Shown here one piece after another: positions 18,801 to 28,951 of a DNA stretch of 64,000 nucleotides. The stretch lies in contig CAVTGS010000026.1 in the NCBI GenBank assembly GCA_963734295.1, positions 1 through 64,000 on the forward strand. Direction: 5' to 3'. The stretch is from JAEUMW01 sp963734295 (GTDB taxonomy: Bacteria; Pseudomonadota; Gammaproteobacteria; Burkholderiales; JAEUMW01). Numbering within the stretch: position 1 is the stretch's first letter; each line of letters starts with the position of its first letter. A program made the translations under genes and the position numbers. The notes under the pieces are model-generated. The model saw only the letters and a list, made by a program, of their open reading frames with translations. It was not told the DNA's origin and searched no databases.

Positions 18801-21800
18801 AGATGACCGAGCTGGCCAGGCGCGCATAGAGCTGCGCGTCGGCCTCGCTGGCATTGAGCTGCCGCAGCACCACCTGGCTGTGCGTCCAGGCCAGGTCGAA
18901 GACGCGGTCCGCGAGATGGCGATCCTGGTATTTCCCGACCAGGCCGACGGCCATCTCGCGGGTCTCGGCGACGCCGGACACGATATCGATCGTCGCCGAC
19001 TGTTCCGGATCGAGCGCGAGCGGGCAGCGGATGGCGACGATCGGATCGAGCACCGAGCCCTCGGTGCCGGAGAGCGCCGCCGGCTCCGTCATCGCCAGCG
19101 GGCGGCGACGGTGCTTCCGCGCGGCCGATGAACTGCAGGCGATCCGTCTCGTAGGACACCTCGCCGATCTCCGCGCCGTGCACCGCCATCAGGTGAAACA
19201 TCCAGGGCGCCTGCTCGCCGAGCGGAGCGCGGCCGGCGCGTGCACAGGATCGCCTGCCGCTCGCGGACGATCTCGGTCTGCACGAAAAGATTGCTGAAGG
19301 CCGGATGCAGCGCGTCGGCGGCCGGCGGTGCGATCACCACTTCGGCGTAGCTCGTGACGTCGATCGTCCGCTGCGCTGCCGCGATCGATTGGTGATGCGG
19401 ACCCGGCGCAGCTCGATGTCGTCCTCCGGCGATACGACGATCTCGGTATGCGTCTCGAAATCGCCATCGCTGGCACCGCGGATCGCGGCGGCGAAACTCG
19501 GCGCGCCCTTCGGAGAAGATCGCTTCGTAACTGCTCGGCTCGCCTGAGCGTCGGCTGATGCGCGGTCGACCAGAACGTCTCCGCTCGCCACGTCGCGGAT
19601 GTAACAGAACGTGCCCCAGTTGTCGCAGGTGCCGTCTTCGCGCCAGCGCGTGACGGCGAGATCCTTCCAGCGGCTGTAGCCGCCGCCCGCGTTGGTGACC
19701 ATCACGTGGTAGCGGCCGTTCGACAGCAGCTGCACCTCCGGTATCGGCGTGTCGGGGCTGCTGAAGACCCGAATCGGCGTCTCCGCGGCCGACGCGACGC
19801 CGAGCGCACGTCGGAGAGCTCGGGCCGTGTGCGAAAACAACGCCGTGGCCTTGGGAATCCGCTCCTGCAGCAGCAGCATGATCGCCTGGAACAGCGGATC
19901 CGACTCGAAGCGCCGCTGCATCGGGCGCTCGAGGAGCAGGTAGGCCAGAGCGAGCAGGCTCATGCCCTGGTGATGCGCCATGAAGGAGCGCACCACGGCG
20001 CTCGATTGTCCGCGCCGCTGCCGCGCGGGCGTGTAGTCGATCGCCTCGAAGAAGCCGAACTTGCCGACAAACCCTTCGGCCGCGAGTCGCTGCAGATTCA
20101 GGCAGGCCTCCTCGGGCGCCACCATCAGCGCGAGCGCCGAGGCATAGGGCGCGACGACCAGATCCTCGGCCAGTCCGCGCTTGAGTCCCAGGCCCGGCAC
20201 GCCGAAGGCGCGGTACTGGTAGTTGAGATGCACGTCGACCGTGTTGTAGCCGGATTCCGATATGCCCCAGGGCACGCCGCGCTGGCTCGCCATACTCGAT
20301 CTGTCGCGCCACCGCCGCCTTGCAGGTCTGGTCGAGCAGCGTGTTGTCGTAGGTCGGCATCACCAGGAGCGGCATCAGGTACTCGAACATCGAACCGCTC
20401 CACGACAGGAGCACCGGTTCGCCGCCGGCGCCGGTGAGCAGGCGCCCCAGCGCGAACCAGCTCTCCTGCGGCAGCTGTCCCTGGGCGATGGCCACGAAAC
20501 TGCACAAGTCGCGCTTCGGAGGCCAGCAGGTCGTAGTAACTCGAGTCGCGCCCGGCGCTCGCCCACGTTGTAACCGATGGTGAGCAGATGGCGCGTCTTG
20601 TCGAACAGGAAGTCGTATTCCATGCGCGCGAGCTCACCGGACTGCAGCGCCAGGCGCTTCGATGGCTGCCATCCGGTCTCGGGCACGGGCGCTCCCTGCC
20701 TCGGCCAGCTCACGCAGGGTCGGAATGGCGTCGCCTGCCGCGTTGTCGGTGAGGAACGTCAGATCGTCCAGCGCTTCGCGGCATTGCCGTGCAAGTGCCT
20801 GGGCCCACCCGTGCGCTTCGGCCGCGGGGCCGGTTTCGTCCCTGCCATCGGGGCCAGCCGCGAGGGTGACGATCTCGGCGGCGCTGGTCGCGAGCCGTGC
20901 AAGGGTGAGCCGCGCCGCCGCGAGGGTGCTCGGCGGGGCAGCCAACGCGGACTCGAGCTCGTTCCGAAACGCCGCCGTCTGGCCCGCAGCGTCTCCGTCG
21001 CGCCGCGTCCGCGAGAATCCTGAGCGTGTCGCTCAAGCCGTCGAACAGCTGCGCGCCGCAGTATCCTGTCATCGGCAAGCGCGAGCAGCCCCGGACGCAA
21101 GGTCAGCAGATGGCCGGCGAGGTTGCCGCTGTCCACCGTCGAGATGTAGCGCGGCGGCAGCGGCTGCAGCGTCTCGCGTGTCGTACCAGTTGTAGAAATG
21201 CCCTCGGTGCCGCTCCAGGCCGTCCATCGTGCGCAGCGTGTTCGCCGTGCGCTCGACGAGCTGTCCGGCCGGAATGTAGCCGAAGTCGTAGGCGGACAGA
21301 TTCGCCAGCAGCGCCAGCCCGATGTTGGTCGGCGATGTGCGATGCGCGACCGCGGCAACGCGATGCTCCTGATAGTTGTCGGGCGGCAGCCAATGATCCT
21401 CCGGGCCGACGAAGGTCGTCGAAGAACGCCCAGGTCCGGCGCGCAAGCGCGCGCAGGAAGAGCGTCTGCTCGACCGTGAGGCTCGCCTTGCGGCGGGCGA
21501 GCGGGCGGCTGATCCACCAGGCGATGGCGGGCGAAGCGAACCACAGAAGCAGGATCGGCGCCGCGACAGTCAGCGCCGCCGGCGTCGGCTGCCGCCAGAT
21601 AGATCGCCACCGCGGCGGCGATGGCCGGGGCCGATCCACATCGACCGGAACGCCGCGGCGAGGTCACTGCGGCGCGTGGCCGCTTCGCGATCCGCGTCGC
21701 TCGACGGATTCCATTCGAGCAGTCGTCTGCGCGTGACCAGCATCCGCCAGGCCGTGCGCGCGATGGCATCGAGGCTGAAGAACGCCTCGTACGGCAGACA

Positions 21801-24573
21801 GGCGAGCTCGAACGCCGACCTGCGCTGAAGTGCCGGCGAGTCGAGCGCGCACGTGCCGCCAGGTGCTGCCTCAGCAGCACGTCGTCCGGCTTGCGGAAGA
21901 GCTCGAGGATCGACGGCGCACAAGGACGGAACCAGCATGATGCCGATGACCGACAAGGTCCAGAACCACGGCTGCGACAGGACCGTCCATCCCAGCAGCA
22001 AGCAGCAGCGTCAGCGCCGCGGGGACGAGGCTGCGCCGAAGGTTGTCGATCAGCTTCCATTGCGACAGCACCGAGAGCGGATTGCGCTGACGGCGGGTGC
22101 CCTCCGCGGCACGGTGCCAGCCGGAGCACGCGACCGCAGCAGCCACCCCGCGAGCTGCCAGTCGCCGCGGATCCAGCGGTGGCGGCGGCTCACGTCGGCG
22201 CCGTAGCGGGCCGGATAGTCCTCGTACAGCTGCACATCGCTCAAGCAGTCCCGAGCGCGCGTAGCACCCTTCGAGAAGATCGTGGCTGAGGATGCGATTC
22301 TCGGGGAAGCGCCCGCCCAGGGCTTGCTCGAACGCATCGACGTCGTAGATCCCCTTGCCGATGAACGAGCCTTCGCCGAACACGTCCTGGTAGACATCGG
22401 AGACGGCGCGCGTGTACGGATCGATGCCCGGCTCGCCGCCGTACAGTCGCGCATAGCGCGAGCGGTTCGTCCCCGGCAGGCTGACCGCCACGCGCGGCTG
22501 CAGGATGCCGTAGCCTTCGGCGACACGGCGCTTCGCTTCGTCGTAGCGGGGTCGATTCAGCGGGTGCGCCATCGCGCCGACGAATTGCCGCGCCGCGTCG
22601 CGCGGCAGCTGCGTATCGGTGTCCAGGGTGATGACGTACTTCACGTCGGACAAGACCGCGGTGTCGCCGACGACGAGCGAAAAGCGGTCCCCGGCGCCGC
22701 CGCGCAGCAGCGCGTTCAAGTCCGCAAGCTTGCCGCGCTTGCGCTCGTAACCCATCCAGATCCGTTCCTGCGGGTTCCAGCGCCGCGGGCGGTGGAAGAG
22801 GAAGAAAATGTCGTCGCCTGGTGCGGTCCCGCCGCCGCTGCCGTACTTCTCGTTCAGCTCCTCGATCCTGCGTCCGGCGCCAGCTGCAGCAGCGGCCCGT
22901 CCTCGGGGAGCGATTCCTGCGTGCGCATCCCGAAAATCGGTCAACAGGCCGAAGTGCAGGCGTTCATCCCGGTTCGCCAGAAACCTGACTTCCAGCGCCT
23001 CGACCAGATCCTCGACGTTCCGCGCGCTCGGTGAGCATGGTCGGGACCACCACCAGCGTGCGCGCTGTCGGCGGGATGCCTTCCGAGAAGTCCATTCGCG
23101 GCAGCGGCATGCGGCGTGACCAGCAGAGTTGCCAGCCAGTTCACCAGCGCCACGGCCAGTTGACTGGCGGCCAGCAGCGAGAGGATGCCGATCGGCGCGA
23201 GCGCCCAGTCGGGCACACCGCCGGCATGCGCCTCCGCCAGCGAGGGTCCCGGTGAGGACCACCGTGATCAGCACGATTGCGCCCAGATAGAGGAGCAAGG
23301 GGAACCGGCCCGCCGCTCTTCGCAGGGCCGCGGCGCCGGAAAGTCGAACTTCGCGCGGCCCGCTCGAGCTCGCGCACGCCCTTGTCGATCAGGTAGAAGC
23401 CGACGTGCCCGGCCCGATCGCCGGCGGCCCCGCCGCTTGCTGCGCCCGCGCGCGCCAGGGCGATCGCCTGGCGCGCCACCTCCCCTTCGGTCTGGCGGCT
23501 GCCCTTCGCGAGCTCTTCCGCTGCGTGGCGGTAGCGGTCGCGGGTGGCGAAATCCATCCTGCCATAGACGCCGCCCGGATCCTCGCGCAGCGTCTGCTCG
23601 ACGACGCTCAGCGTCTCGACGAACTCGCGCCAGTCCATCGCGCCCAGAAGCCGCAGGCTGCCGATGCTGTTGCTGATGGAGACCTGATCGGCGGCCTGCT
23701 GCTGGTTCTCCGACTGCACCAGTCTGCTCGATCGTCAGGCCCGATTCGGAGAGTCGCTGCTCGATCCAGGTCAGCGGCAAGGCCAGGGCGGGACCCTGTC
23801 CCTGCAAGCGGCGCGCGAGCTCGGCGACGAACGGCGCTCGACCATCGGCGGGTTCGATCGCGCCATGTCCGCGATCACCAGGATCAGGCTCTTCGGGTCC
23901 GTCTCGGCGGTCTCCGTCATCTGGTCCGCCCAGGACTCGGCGCAGGTTTCGCTCGGCACAGCCGGCGGCGATGCGCACGCCGACGCGACGGAGATTCTCG
24001 ATGACGCGCCAGGCGCAGCATGATGGGGATCGCCCACAATTCGCCGAGCTTGAGGGCGGTGACGGTCTGGTAGGCCGCCACGAAGCGGCCGAGACCCTCC
24101 GTGTCCACGCGGCCGTCGCCATGCGAGATGATCTCCAGCGCGATGTCGTACACGCGCGGACGCCCGGCCGACGGTCCGTGCGCCAGGCGCGGAAGTTCCC
24201 GGCTGTAGCCCTTGGGCAGGTGTCTCTTGGCCGTGCGGATCTGCTCTTCGATGAGATAGAAGTTGTCGAGCAGCCATTCCCCGGCCGGCGTGATCCGGCG
24301 CTTCGCCGTGACCGCCGCCGTCAGCAGGTTGCACACGTCGACCAGGACGCTCTCGTTCGCCGCCAGCCGCGCCAGGAGCTGGTCCGGCGCGCGCCCCGAA
24401 GCCAGCTTGTGCGAGGCCGCGAGGGCCCTGCCGTGCTGCTCCATCTGATCGGCGCTGAACAACTCCGATCGCAGCGGACGTTCGTCGTCGGGTGAAATCC
24501 GTGGCCACCCGGTGCGCCGAAACGGTGTCCGCCTCTGGAGTAGATGTCCGATGAGCGTCGTGGCGGCGTTCAA
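15831..24573 (-). CDS. ndvB: Cyclic beta-1,2-glucan synthase (GT84/glucoamylase/GH94; many frame breaks)
   Basis: Giant membrane enzyme that makes cyclic beta-1,2-glucan from UDP-glucose. From ATG 24573 the order is an N-terminal region (~residues 1-400), hydrophobic segments, the GT84 glycosyltransferase (YVITLDTDTQLPRDAAR near 22630; YDVDAFEQALGG near 22340), more membrane segments near 22000 and 21550, a glucoamylase-like domain (WGISESGYNTVDVHLNYQY near 20260; FMAHHQGMSLL near 19980), and a C-terminal GH94 phosphorylase domain (GSGDWNDGMNL near 16830; RGYVPGVRENGGQYTH near 16390). The total of ~2,900 residues matches NdvB/Cgs (~2,830-2,870). The coding sequence is spread over all three minus-strand frames with at least twenty breaks, but successive fragments join in order without missing segments, so sequence error is more likely than decay. 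Confidence 0.8.
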
Positions 24574-24663
24574 TTCAGGGAACTCCTTCGGCGACCATGC
24601 TGTGCTGGGCCGCCGATACGCTTAGCAGCACGCCGCCTTGCCAGCGAGCTCGGCGGCATGACA

Positions 24664-25947
24664 TCACACCGCAGCGCGCTGCACTACGCGGCGGATATGC
24701 CGGACGCCGAGCGCGGCCAAGACGGCGACGATCGGAATGGCGACACCGGTTACGATATCCGGATTGATGGCCGCGCCGGCTGCCTTGGTTGCCTTGGCGG
24801 CATAGCCGATCAACCCGACCACGTAATAGCTGATAGCGGCCACTGACAATCCCTCCACCGTCTGTTGCAGGCGCAGCTGCAACTTCGCCCGCCTTGCCGT
24901 GGTGCTGAGGATCGCCTGGTTTTGCCGTTGCAGCGAGATATCGACTCGCGTGCGCAACAATTCGCTGGCGCGACTGATCCGTTCCGACAGACTCTCCTGC
25001 AGCCTGGCCACGGTTTCGCAGGTGCTCATCGCCGGGAGGAGGCGCCGCTCGACGAATTCGCGCAAGGTCGGCAGGCCTTCCACGCGCACTTCCCGCAGTT
25101 CCGCGATACGACGCTCCACCAGCTCCTGGTAGGCACGCGCTGCGCAAATCCGGTAAAGGGTGGACGAAATCCTGCTCTCGACGGTGGCCGCAAGCCGGGT
25201 GAGCCGGTCGAGCAGGGCCGGTTCGTCTTCGCTCTTGACGGCCGCCATTTCGTTGATGAGCGCGGCGAGCTGCTGGTCGGCATCCGCCAGCACCGGCATG
25301 GTAGCCCGTGCCAATGGGTACGTGAGCAGCGCTCGCATCAGATAGGTTTCTATCTCCAGCAGCCGCTGCACCATGCGTCCTGCCTGGCGGGGAGTGAGGC
25401 TGACGTCGTCGATCAGGAAGCGACTGAAGCCGTCCGCATGGATGCGGAAGTCCGCTGTCACGCGGGCGACGCCGTCGCCCACACCCGAACCGATGAGCGG
25501 GTTGCCTTCGAACAACGCTGCCAGTTCCTCGATGCTGGCCGCTTTCTTGGGCGCCGTGCGCAGCGCGACGTGCGCTGCCACCAACACCTGTCCCGGCAGG
25601 CTCTCGAGCCAGTCTTGCGGGACGCTTGCTATTACCGGCTCGGCGAACGGATCGTCGAACGCGCCCTGGCGGAAGAAGGTAAAGCTGTTGCACTCGGTGC
25701 GCCGCTCCCACTTGAGACGGAACGTACCGAGATCTACCCGGAAGTGATTCAGGTCCGGCGCAGGGGGTTGTACGCCGTAGCGCGTGCACAGCTCCACGAT
25801 GCGCTCGTACTCGGCTTGCCGGTTGGAAGGATCGGTGGCGAGGGCCAGATACGATGCCTGCTCCGGGATGTCGAGCGCTTCCGGTGGACGGGCGTGCAGC
25901 TCGTAGTTCAGCGCGAAGCGCTGCGGGTGATTGACCGGGGTTGCCAC
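24664..25947 (-). CDS. DUF3422 family membrane protein
   Basis: 427-residue protein of the DUF3422 family, recognised from the N-terminal NHPQRFALNYELHARPPE and the internal GNPLIGSGVGDG and FRIHADGFSRFLIDD. Coiled-coil-like helices fill residues ~200-350. Two hydrophobic segments close the protein (VAAISYYVVGLIGYAAK and VTGVAIPIVAVLAAL), followed by a basic tail, suggesting a cytoplasmic body anchored in the inner membrane. The start is GTG 25947. The function of the family is unknown. It lies 90 bp upstream of the glucan synthase on the same strand, so they may be co-transcribed. Confidence 0.85.
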   Translation of the reverse strand: MATPVNHPQRFALNYELHARPPEALDIPEQASYLALATDPSNRQAEYERIVELCTRYGVQPPAPDLNHFRVDLGTFRLKWERRTECNSFTFFRQGAFDDPFAEPVIASVPQDWLESLPGQVLVAAHVALRTAPKKAASIEELAALFEGNPLIGSGVGDGVARVTADFRIHADGFSRFLIDDVSLTPRQAGRMVQRLLEIETYLMRALLTYPLARATMPVLADADQQLAALINEMAAVKSEDEPALLDRLTRLAATVESRISSTLYRICAARAYQELVERRIAELREVRVEGLPTLREFVERRLLPAMSTCETVARLQESLSERISRASELLRTRVDISLQRQNQAILSTTARRAKLQLRLQQTVEGLSVAAISYYVVGLIGYAAKATKAAGAAINPDIVTGVAIPIVAVLAALGVRHIRRVVQRAAV

Positions 25948-26051
25948 GCTATTCTTCCATCAGGTTCGCCGTGGCATTTTGGCGAAGCACAGAGGCGCTT
26001 CGCAGCGACTTCCGCACGTCAGTCTGGCAGCAGCTCGCAATCAGCACTTTC

Positions 26052-26274
26052 TCATTTGACCCGCATGTCGTTCTTGACAGATTTCACGCCGCCGATACCG
26101 CGTGCCACCTCGACCGCCTTATTCGCTGCGGCCTGCGAGCTCACGAAGCCACGCAGTTGAACCGCGCCCTTGAAGGTCTCGACGTTGATCTCGGCGCGTA
26201 GACGCACGAGCCACGACAGACGCCAGTGTGAAAGCCAGGGCAACTGCGGAAAGATACTTGCCAAGCTGCTTCAT
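26052..26274 (-). CDS. Small periplasmic BON-domain protein (one frame break)
   Basis: From ATG 26274 the first frame gives a signal peptide (MKQLGKYLSAVALAFTLASV). A second frame supplies a single BON domain (AEINVETFKGAVQLRGFVSS ... VARGIGGVKSVKNDMRVK) to the stop at 26052. The frames join near 26205, and the length is 3n+1, consistent with one extra base. The intact protein would be ~73 residues, the size of small OsmY/BON-type periplasmic stress proteins that associate with membranes. Confidence 0.65.
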
Positions 26275-26301
26275 GATCGCTTCTCCACGCGACGACCCAT
26301 G

Positions 26302-26379
26302 CTAATGGCGCCACGTATGCCTCCTGTATCCGATGAAGCCGAACACGAGTCCGAGGATGATCCACGCCAATAACGACAA
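26302..26379 (-). CDS. 25-residue membrane peptide resembling the N-terminus of GlsB/YeaQ proteins
   Basis: A TTG at 26379 sits a few bases behind GGAGGAAG and opens LSLLAWIILGLVFGFIG, the first transmembrane segment of transglycosylase-associated (GlsB/YeaQ/YmgE) proteins. The frame then leaves the family (YRRHTWRH) and stops at 26302. It is either a truncated remnant of such a gene (an intact one lies at 42962-43210) or a genuine small membrane peptide. I see no further GlsB sequence in other frames nearby. Confidence 0.35.
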   Translation of the reverse strand: MSLLAWIILGLVFGFIGYRRHTWRH

Positions 26380-26569
26380 GTCTTCCTCCCGCATCCATAG
26401 GTGTCTGGCCTCGAGGTTCTCGGTACGGTGCGGGGTCCATTGGGCACGCGCAGCGCAAGACCAGGAAGCCACTATGGTCACATGGCCGCGCAGAGTCTGT
26501 GCGGTGGCACACAGAAGATCTCGCGCTTGCTGCACGAGGCCAAGCCGGCCGAGGCTCCTTAACAGCCCG

Positions 26570-26779
26570 TTAACGACGCCGCCTCCTTTTCGGGCGCGCC
26601 GGAGCCGTCAGGGCGCCGCTCCAGAAACTCGTTATCTGCTTCGCACCCCTTGTCATCATGGTCGCCGCTTGACGCTTCGCTGCCGCGGTAACCCGGCTGC
26701 GGGCCGAGCCGGCCACGGCATTGGCGCCGCTCAACCACATGCTCATCAGAGGGTTCTTCTTTGTCCAGGGGTTTCTCAT
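26570..26779 (-). CDS. Small basic hypothetical protein
   Basis: 69 residues: MRNPWTKKNPLMSMWLSGAN at the start, amphipathic helical middle (RSRVTAAAKRQAATMM), then a very basic end (RPKRRRRR). The pattern MSMWLSxANAVAGxAR followed by a Gln/Met-rich helix reminds me of small proteins found beside polyhydroxyalkanoate genes, but I cannot assign it firmly. It could also be chance coding in high-GC sequence; an alternative overlapping frame (26559-26894) looks less protein-like. Confidence 0.4.
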   Translation of the reverse strand: MRNPWTKKNPLMSMWLSGANAVAGSARSRVTAAAKRQAATMMTRGAKQITSFWSGALTAPARPKRRRRR

Positions 26780-27137
26780 CTGTATTTCTCGCTTCCGAGT
26801 GATGCGGTGAATTCATGCTTTGCGCACTTGCGGGAGCACTTGCCCACGCGCGTACGTCACTGGCGTCCTGAGTCAGAAATTCGCTTAGCAACAATGCCGA
26901 TCATCACCGCGATGCTTTGTCGCCGTGCTCGCTTGGTGCCCAACCAAGAATCTGGCTCACGATGGTTCCTTTGTTTTGGGAGTGATGCATCCAGACAGGG
27001 TGGAGCATTCAAAGTCCGCAAGAGAGCCCTGCCTCGCTTCTCTCGACCAGCGCGCATTGCTGTTCCACCTGTGTTGGCTTCGATCGCTCGAGTCTATAGA
27101 GACCTCCCTCTCGGCGTCTGTCTGTTGACGCACATAG
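26780..27137. other. Intergenic stretch without recognisable gene
   Basis: About 360 bp between the small basic protein and the OsmC remnant. It is less GC-rich than the surroundings. Short frames here show no recognisable motif. It may contain the promoter of the small leftward genes; I see no convincing -35/-10 pair. Confidence 0.4.
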
Positions 27138-27333
27138 CCAGCCGTCGACATCACGCTGGAGAAGGTCGGGGACGGCTTCGAAATCACCGCGAGCCACCTT
27201 ACCGTGTCCGCCAGAATTCCCGGAACGGATAACGAAAGGTTCCAGCAGATCGCAACCATGGCGAAGACCGGGTGCCCGGTGTCCAATCTGATGAAGGCAC
27301 AGATCACGATGGAGGCGAAATTGGAGGCGCCGG
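27138..27333 (+). pseudogene. OsmC-family C-terminal remnant
   Basis: Reads PAVDITLEKVGDGFEITASH and then the SARIPGTDNERFQQIATMAK stretch to KTGCPVSNLMK, closely matching the C-terminal half of the intact OsmC protein at 15395-15820. An in-frame TAG (27135-27137) lies immediately upstream, and the N-terminal half with the first redox cysteine is absent. The nucleotide match to 15668-15815 looks above 80 percent by eye. It is a fragment of a paralogue, ending against the convergent ketosynthase gene. Confidence 0.7.
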
Positions 27334-27346
27334 AAGGCTGCGCCAT

Positions 27347-28606
27347 TCATTCCTTTACGGTACGGCAAATGAGGACGGCATTGGTGCCGCCGAACGCAAA
27401 CGAGTTCGACATGACCGCGGCCAGTTCGACGCCGGCTCTGGCCTTGCCGGGCACGTAATCGAGATCGCATTCGGGGTCGGGCACCTGCAGATTGATGGTG
27501 GGCGGAATGATATGCCGCTCCAGCGCGAGGATTGTCGCCACCAACTCGAGGGCACCAGCCGCGCCGAGCAAATGCCCGTGCATCGACTTGGTGGAGCTTG
27601 CCGGAACGCCAAATGCGTGGGCGCCGAAGACCTGCTTGATCGCCCCGGTTTCGACCGCGTCGTTTGCAAGCGTACCGGTGCCATGCGCATTGATGTAGCC
27701 AATTTCCTCGGGCTGCATCGATGCGGATTGGAGTGCACGCCGCATCGCGGCCGCTTGACCTTCGACCGAGGGTCGCGTGATATGGGATGCATCGGTGCAA
27801 AGACCGTAGCCCGCGAGTTCAGCATGAACGCGCGCGCCGCGCGCCCGCGCCTGCTGCATGTCTTCCAGCACCACGATTGCCGCGCCTTCACCCAGCACCA
27901 GGCCCGTTCGGTCTTTCGCAAAGGGCTTGCACGAGGCCGCCGGGTCGTGCAGGTCTGCGGTTGCCAGGGTCTTCAATGCATCCCAGGCCACCAGCGTCCC
28001 GTAGTTGAGCGGCGCTTCGGTCCCGCCTGCAATCATCGTGTCGACCTCGCCCGTGGCAATGCGGCGCGCCGCTTCACCGATTGCCACGGCGGACGAAGAA
28101 CACGCGGTGGTGTAAGTCAGATTCGGTCCGTTCAACCCATACTCGATGCCGATCCAGGAGGCCGCGGCATTGTTCATGGCCATCAGCACACTGTAGGGTT
28201 TGACCCGATCGGAACCTTCGCCATAGAGGGTGAAATAGCCGTCGTCCGTGCTCTGGGCACCACCCATGCCGGTGCCGATAAAGACGCCCGCACGCTGGCG
28301 GTTCGTGTTTGTCCACAGTAGATCGGCATCGCGCACGGCCTGCGCCGCCGCCGCCAGCGCAAACTGGCTGACCCGATCCAGCATGCGCAGCCGTGGCGCG
28401 GGAAACAAGCCGGTGCCGTCGAAGGTCACTGCACCGCCAATATGGGTCCTGGCGTTTTCAAGTAGGGGTTTTCCGGCAGGCGCAGGCGCTGGCGCACTCA
28501 GCACGACGATACCCGAGCGTCCATGTGCGAGAGCGTCGAAGAATGTGTCCGGATCGTTTCCCAGCGGCGAAATTACGCCGATTCCGGTGACGGCGACCCG
28601 TCTCAA
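27347..28606 (-). CDS. Beta-ketoacyl-ACP synthase II-type ketosynthase
   Basis: 419-residue FabF-like thiolase-fold enzyme. The catalytic Cys is in TTACSSSAVAIGEA, the two histidines are in NAHGTGTLAND and SMHGHLLGAAGA, and NSFAFGGTNAVL closes the active site. It carries out decarboxylative condensation of acyl chains on ACP. It overlaps the upstream ACP gene by 4 bp (ATGA) and is the last gene of a five-gene operon with a type III PKS. It is therefore likely a dedicated chain-builder or starter supplier and not the housekeeping FabF, which normally sits in the fab cluster. Confidence 0.9.
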   Translation of the reverse strand: MRRVAVTGIGVISPLGNDPDTFFDALAHGRSGIVVLSAPAPAPAGKPLLENARTHIGGAVTFDGTGLFPAPRLRMLDRVSQFALAAAAQAVRDADLLWTNTNRQRAGVFIGTGMGGAQSTDDGYFTLYGEGSDRVKPYSVLMAMNNAAASWIGIEYGLNGPNLTYTTACSSSAVAIGEAARRIATGEVDTMIAGGTEAPLNYGTLVAWDALKTLATADLHDPAASCKPFAKDRTGLVLGEGAAIVVLEDMQQARARGARVHAELAGYGLCTDASHITRPSVEGQAAAMRRALQSASMQPEEIGYINAHGTGTLANDAVETGAIKQVFGAHAFGVPASSTKSMHGHLLGAAGALELVATILALERHIIPPTINLQVPDPECDLDYVPGKARAGVELAAVMSNSFAFGGTNAVLICRTVKE

Positions 28607-28881
28607 GATGCAGCTTCTCGTCCTGGCATGGCGGGATACTGCTCGTCGATGAGCTTGTCGACATAGGCCACCAAGTCGCCAACGGTCTTGATCTCCATTT
28701 GCGACCCCGCGGGTTCGGACGGCACCTTGATCTTGAATTCATCCTCGACTGCGAACAGCACTTCGATCACGGACAAGGAATCGATCGCCAGATCTTCGAG
28801 CTTCGCCTCCGGTTGCAGAACTTCGGGCGCGAGGTCGAAGTTGGCTTTCAGTATGGCTTGCACGGATTGCAGCGTTGTCAT
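28603..28881 (-). CDS. Acyl carrier protein
   Basis: 92-residue acidic four-helix carrier protein. The phosphopantetheine serine is in the AIDSLSVIEVLFAVEDEF motif near residue 34. The C-terminal KTVGDLVAYVDKLID matches helix IV of ACPs. It is translationally coupled to the ketosynthase downstream and co-directional with the oxidoreductase upstream (70 bp gap). It is presumably loaded with the fatty acyl chain used by the operon's ketosynthase and type III PKS. Confidence 0.9.
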   Translation of the reverse strand: MTTLQSVQAILKANFDLAPEVLQPEAKLEDLAIDSLSVIEVLFAVEDEFKIKVPSEPAGSQMEIKTVGDLVAYVDKLIDEQYPAMPGREAAS

Positions 28882-28951
28882 CGACGATTCTCCGCAAATG
28901 GCCTGGTTGCGTTCGGCGGGAAAGCGCGCGTGTAGATGGCTCGCCTCGTGC

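Noticed and set aside
15831..24573. Glucan synthase as a pseudogene
   Set aside because: Successive fragments cover the whole protein in order without gaps. The same insertion-type breaks hit essential lysS, so sequencing error is more likely.
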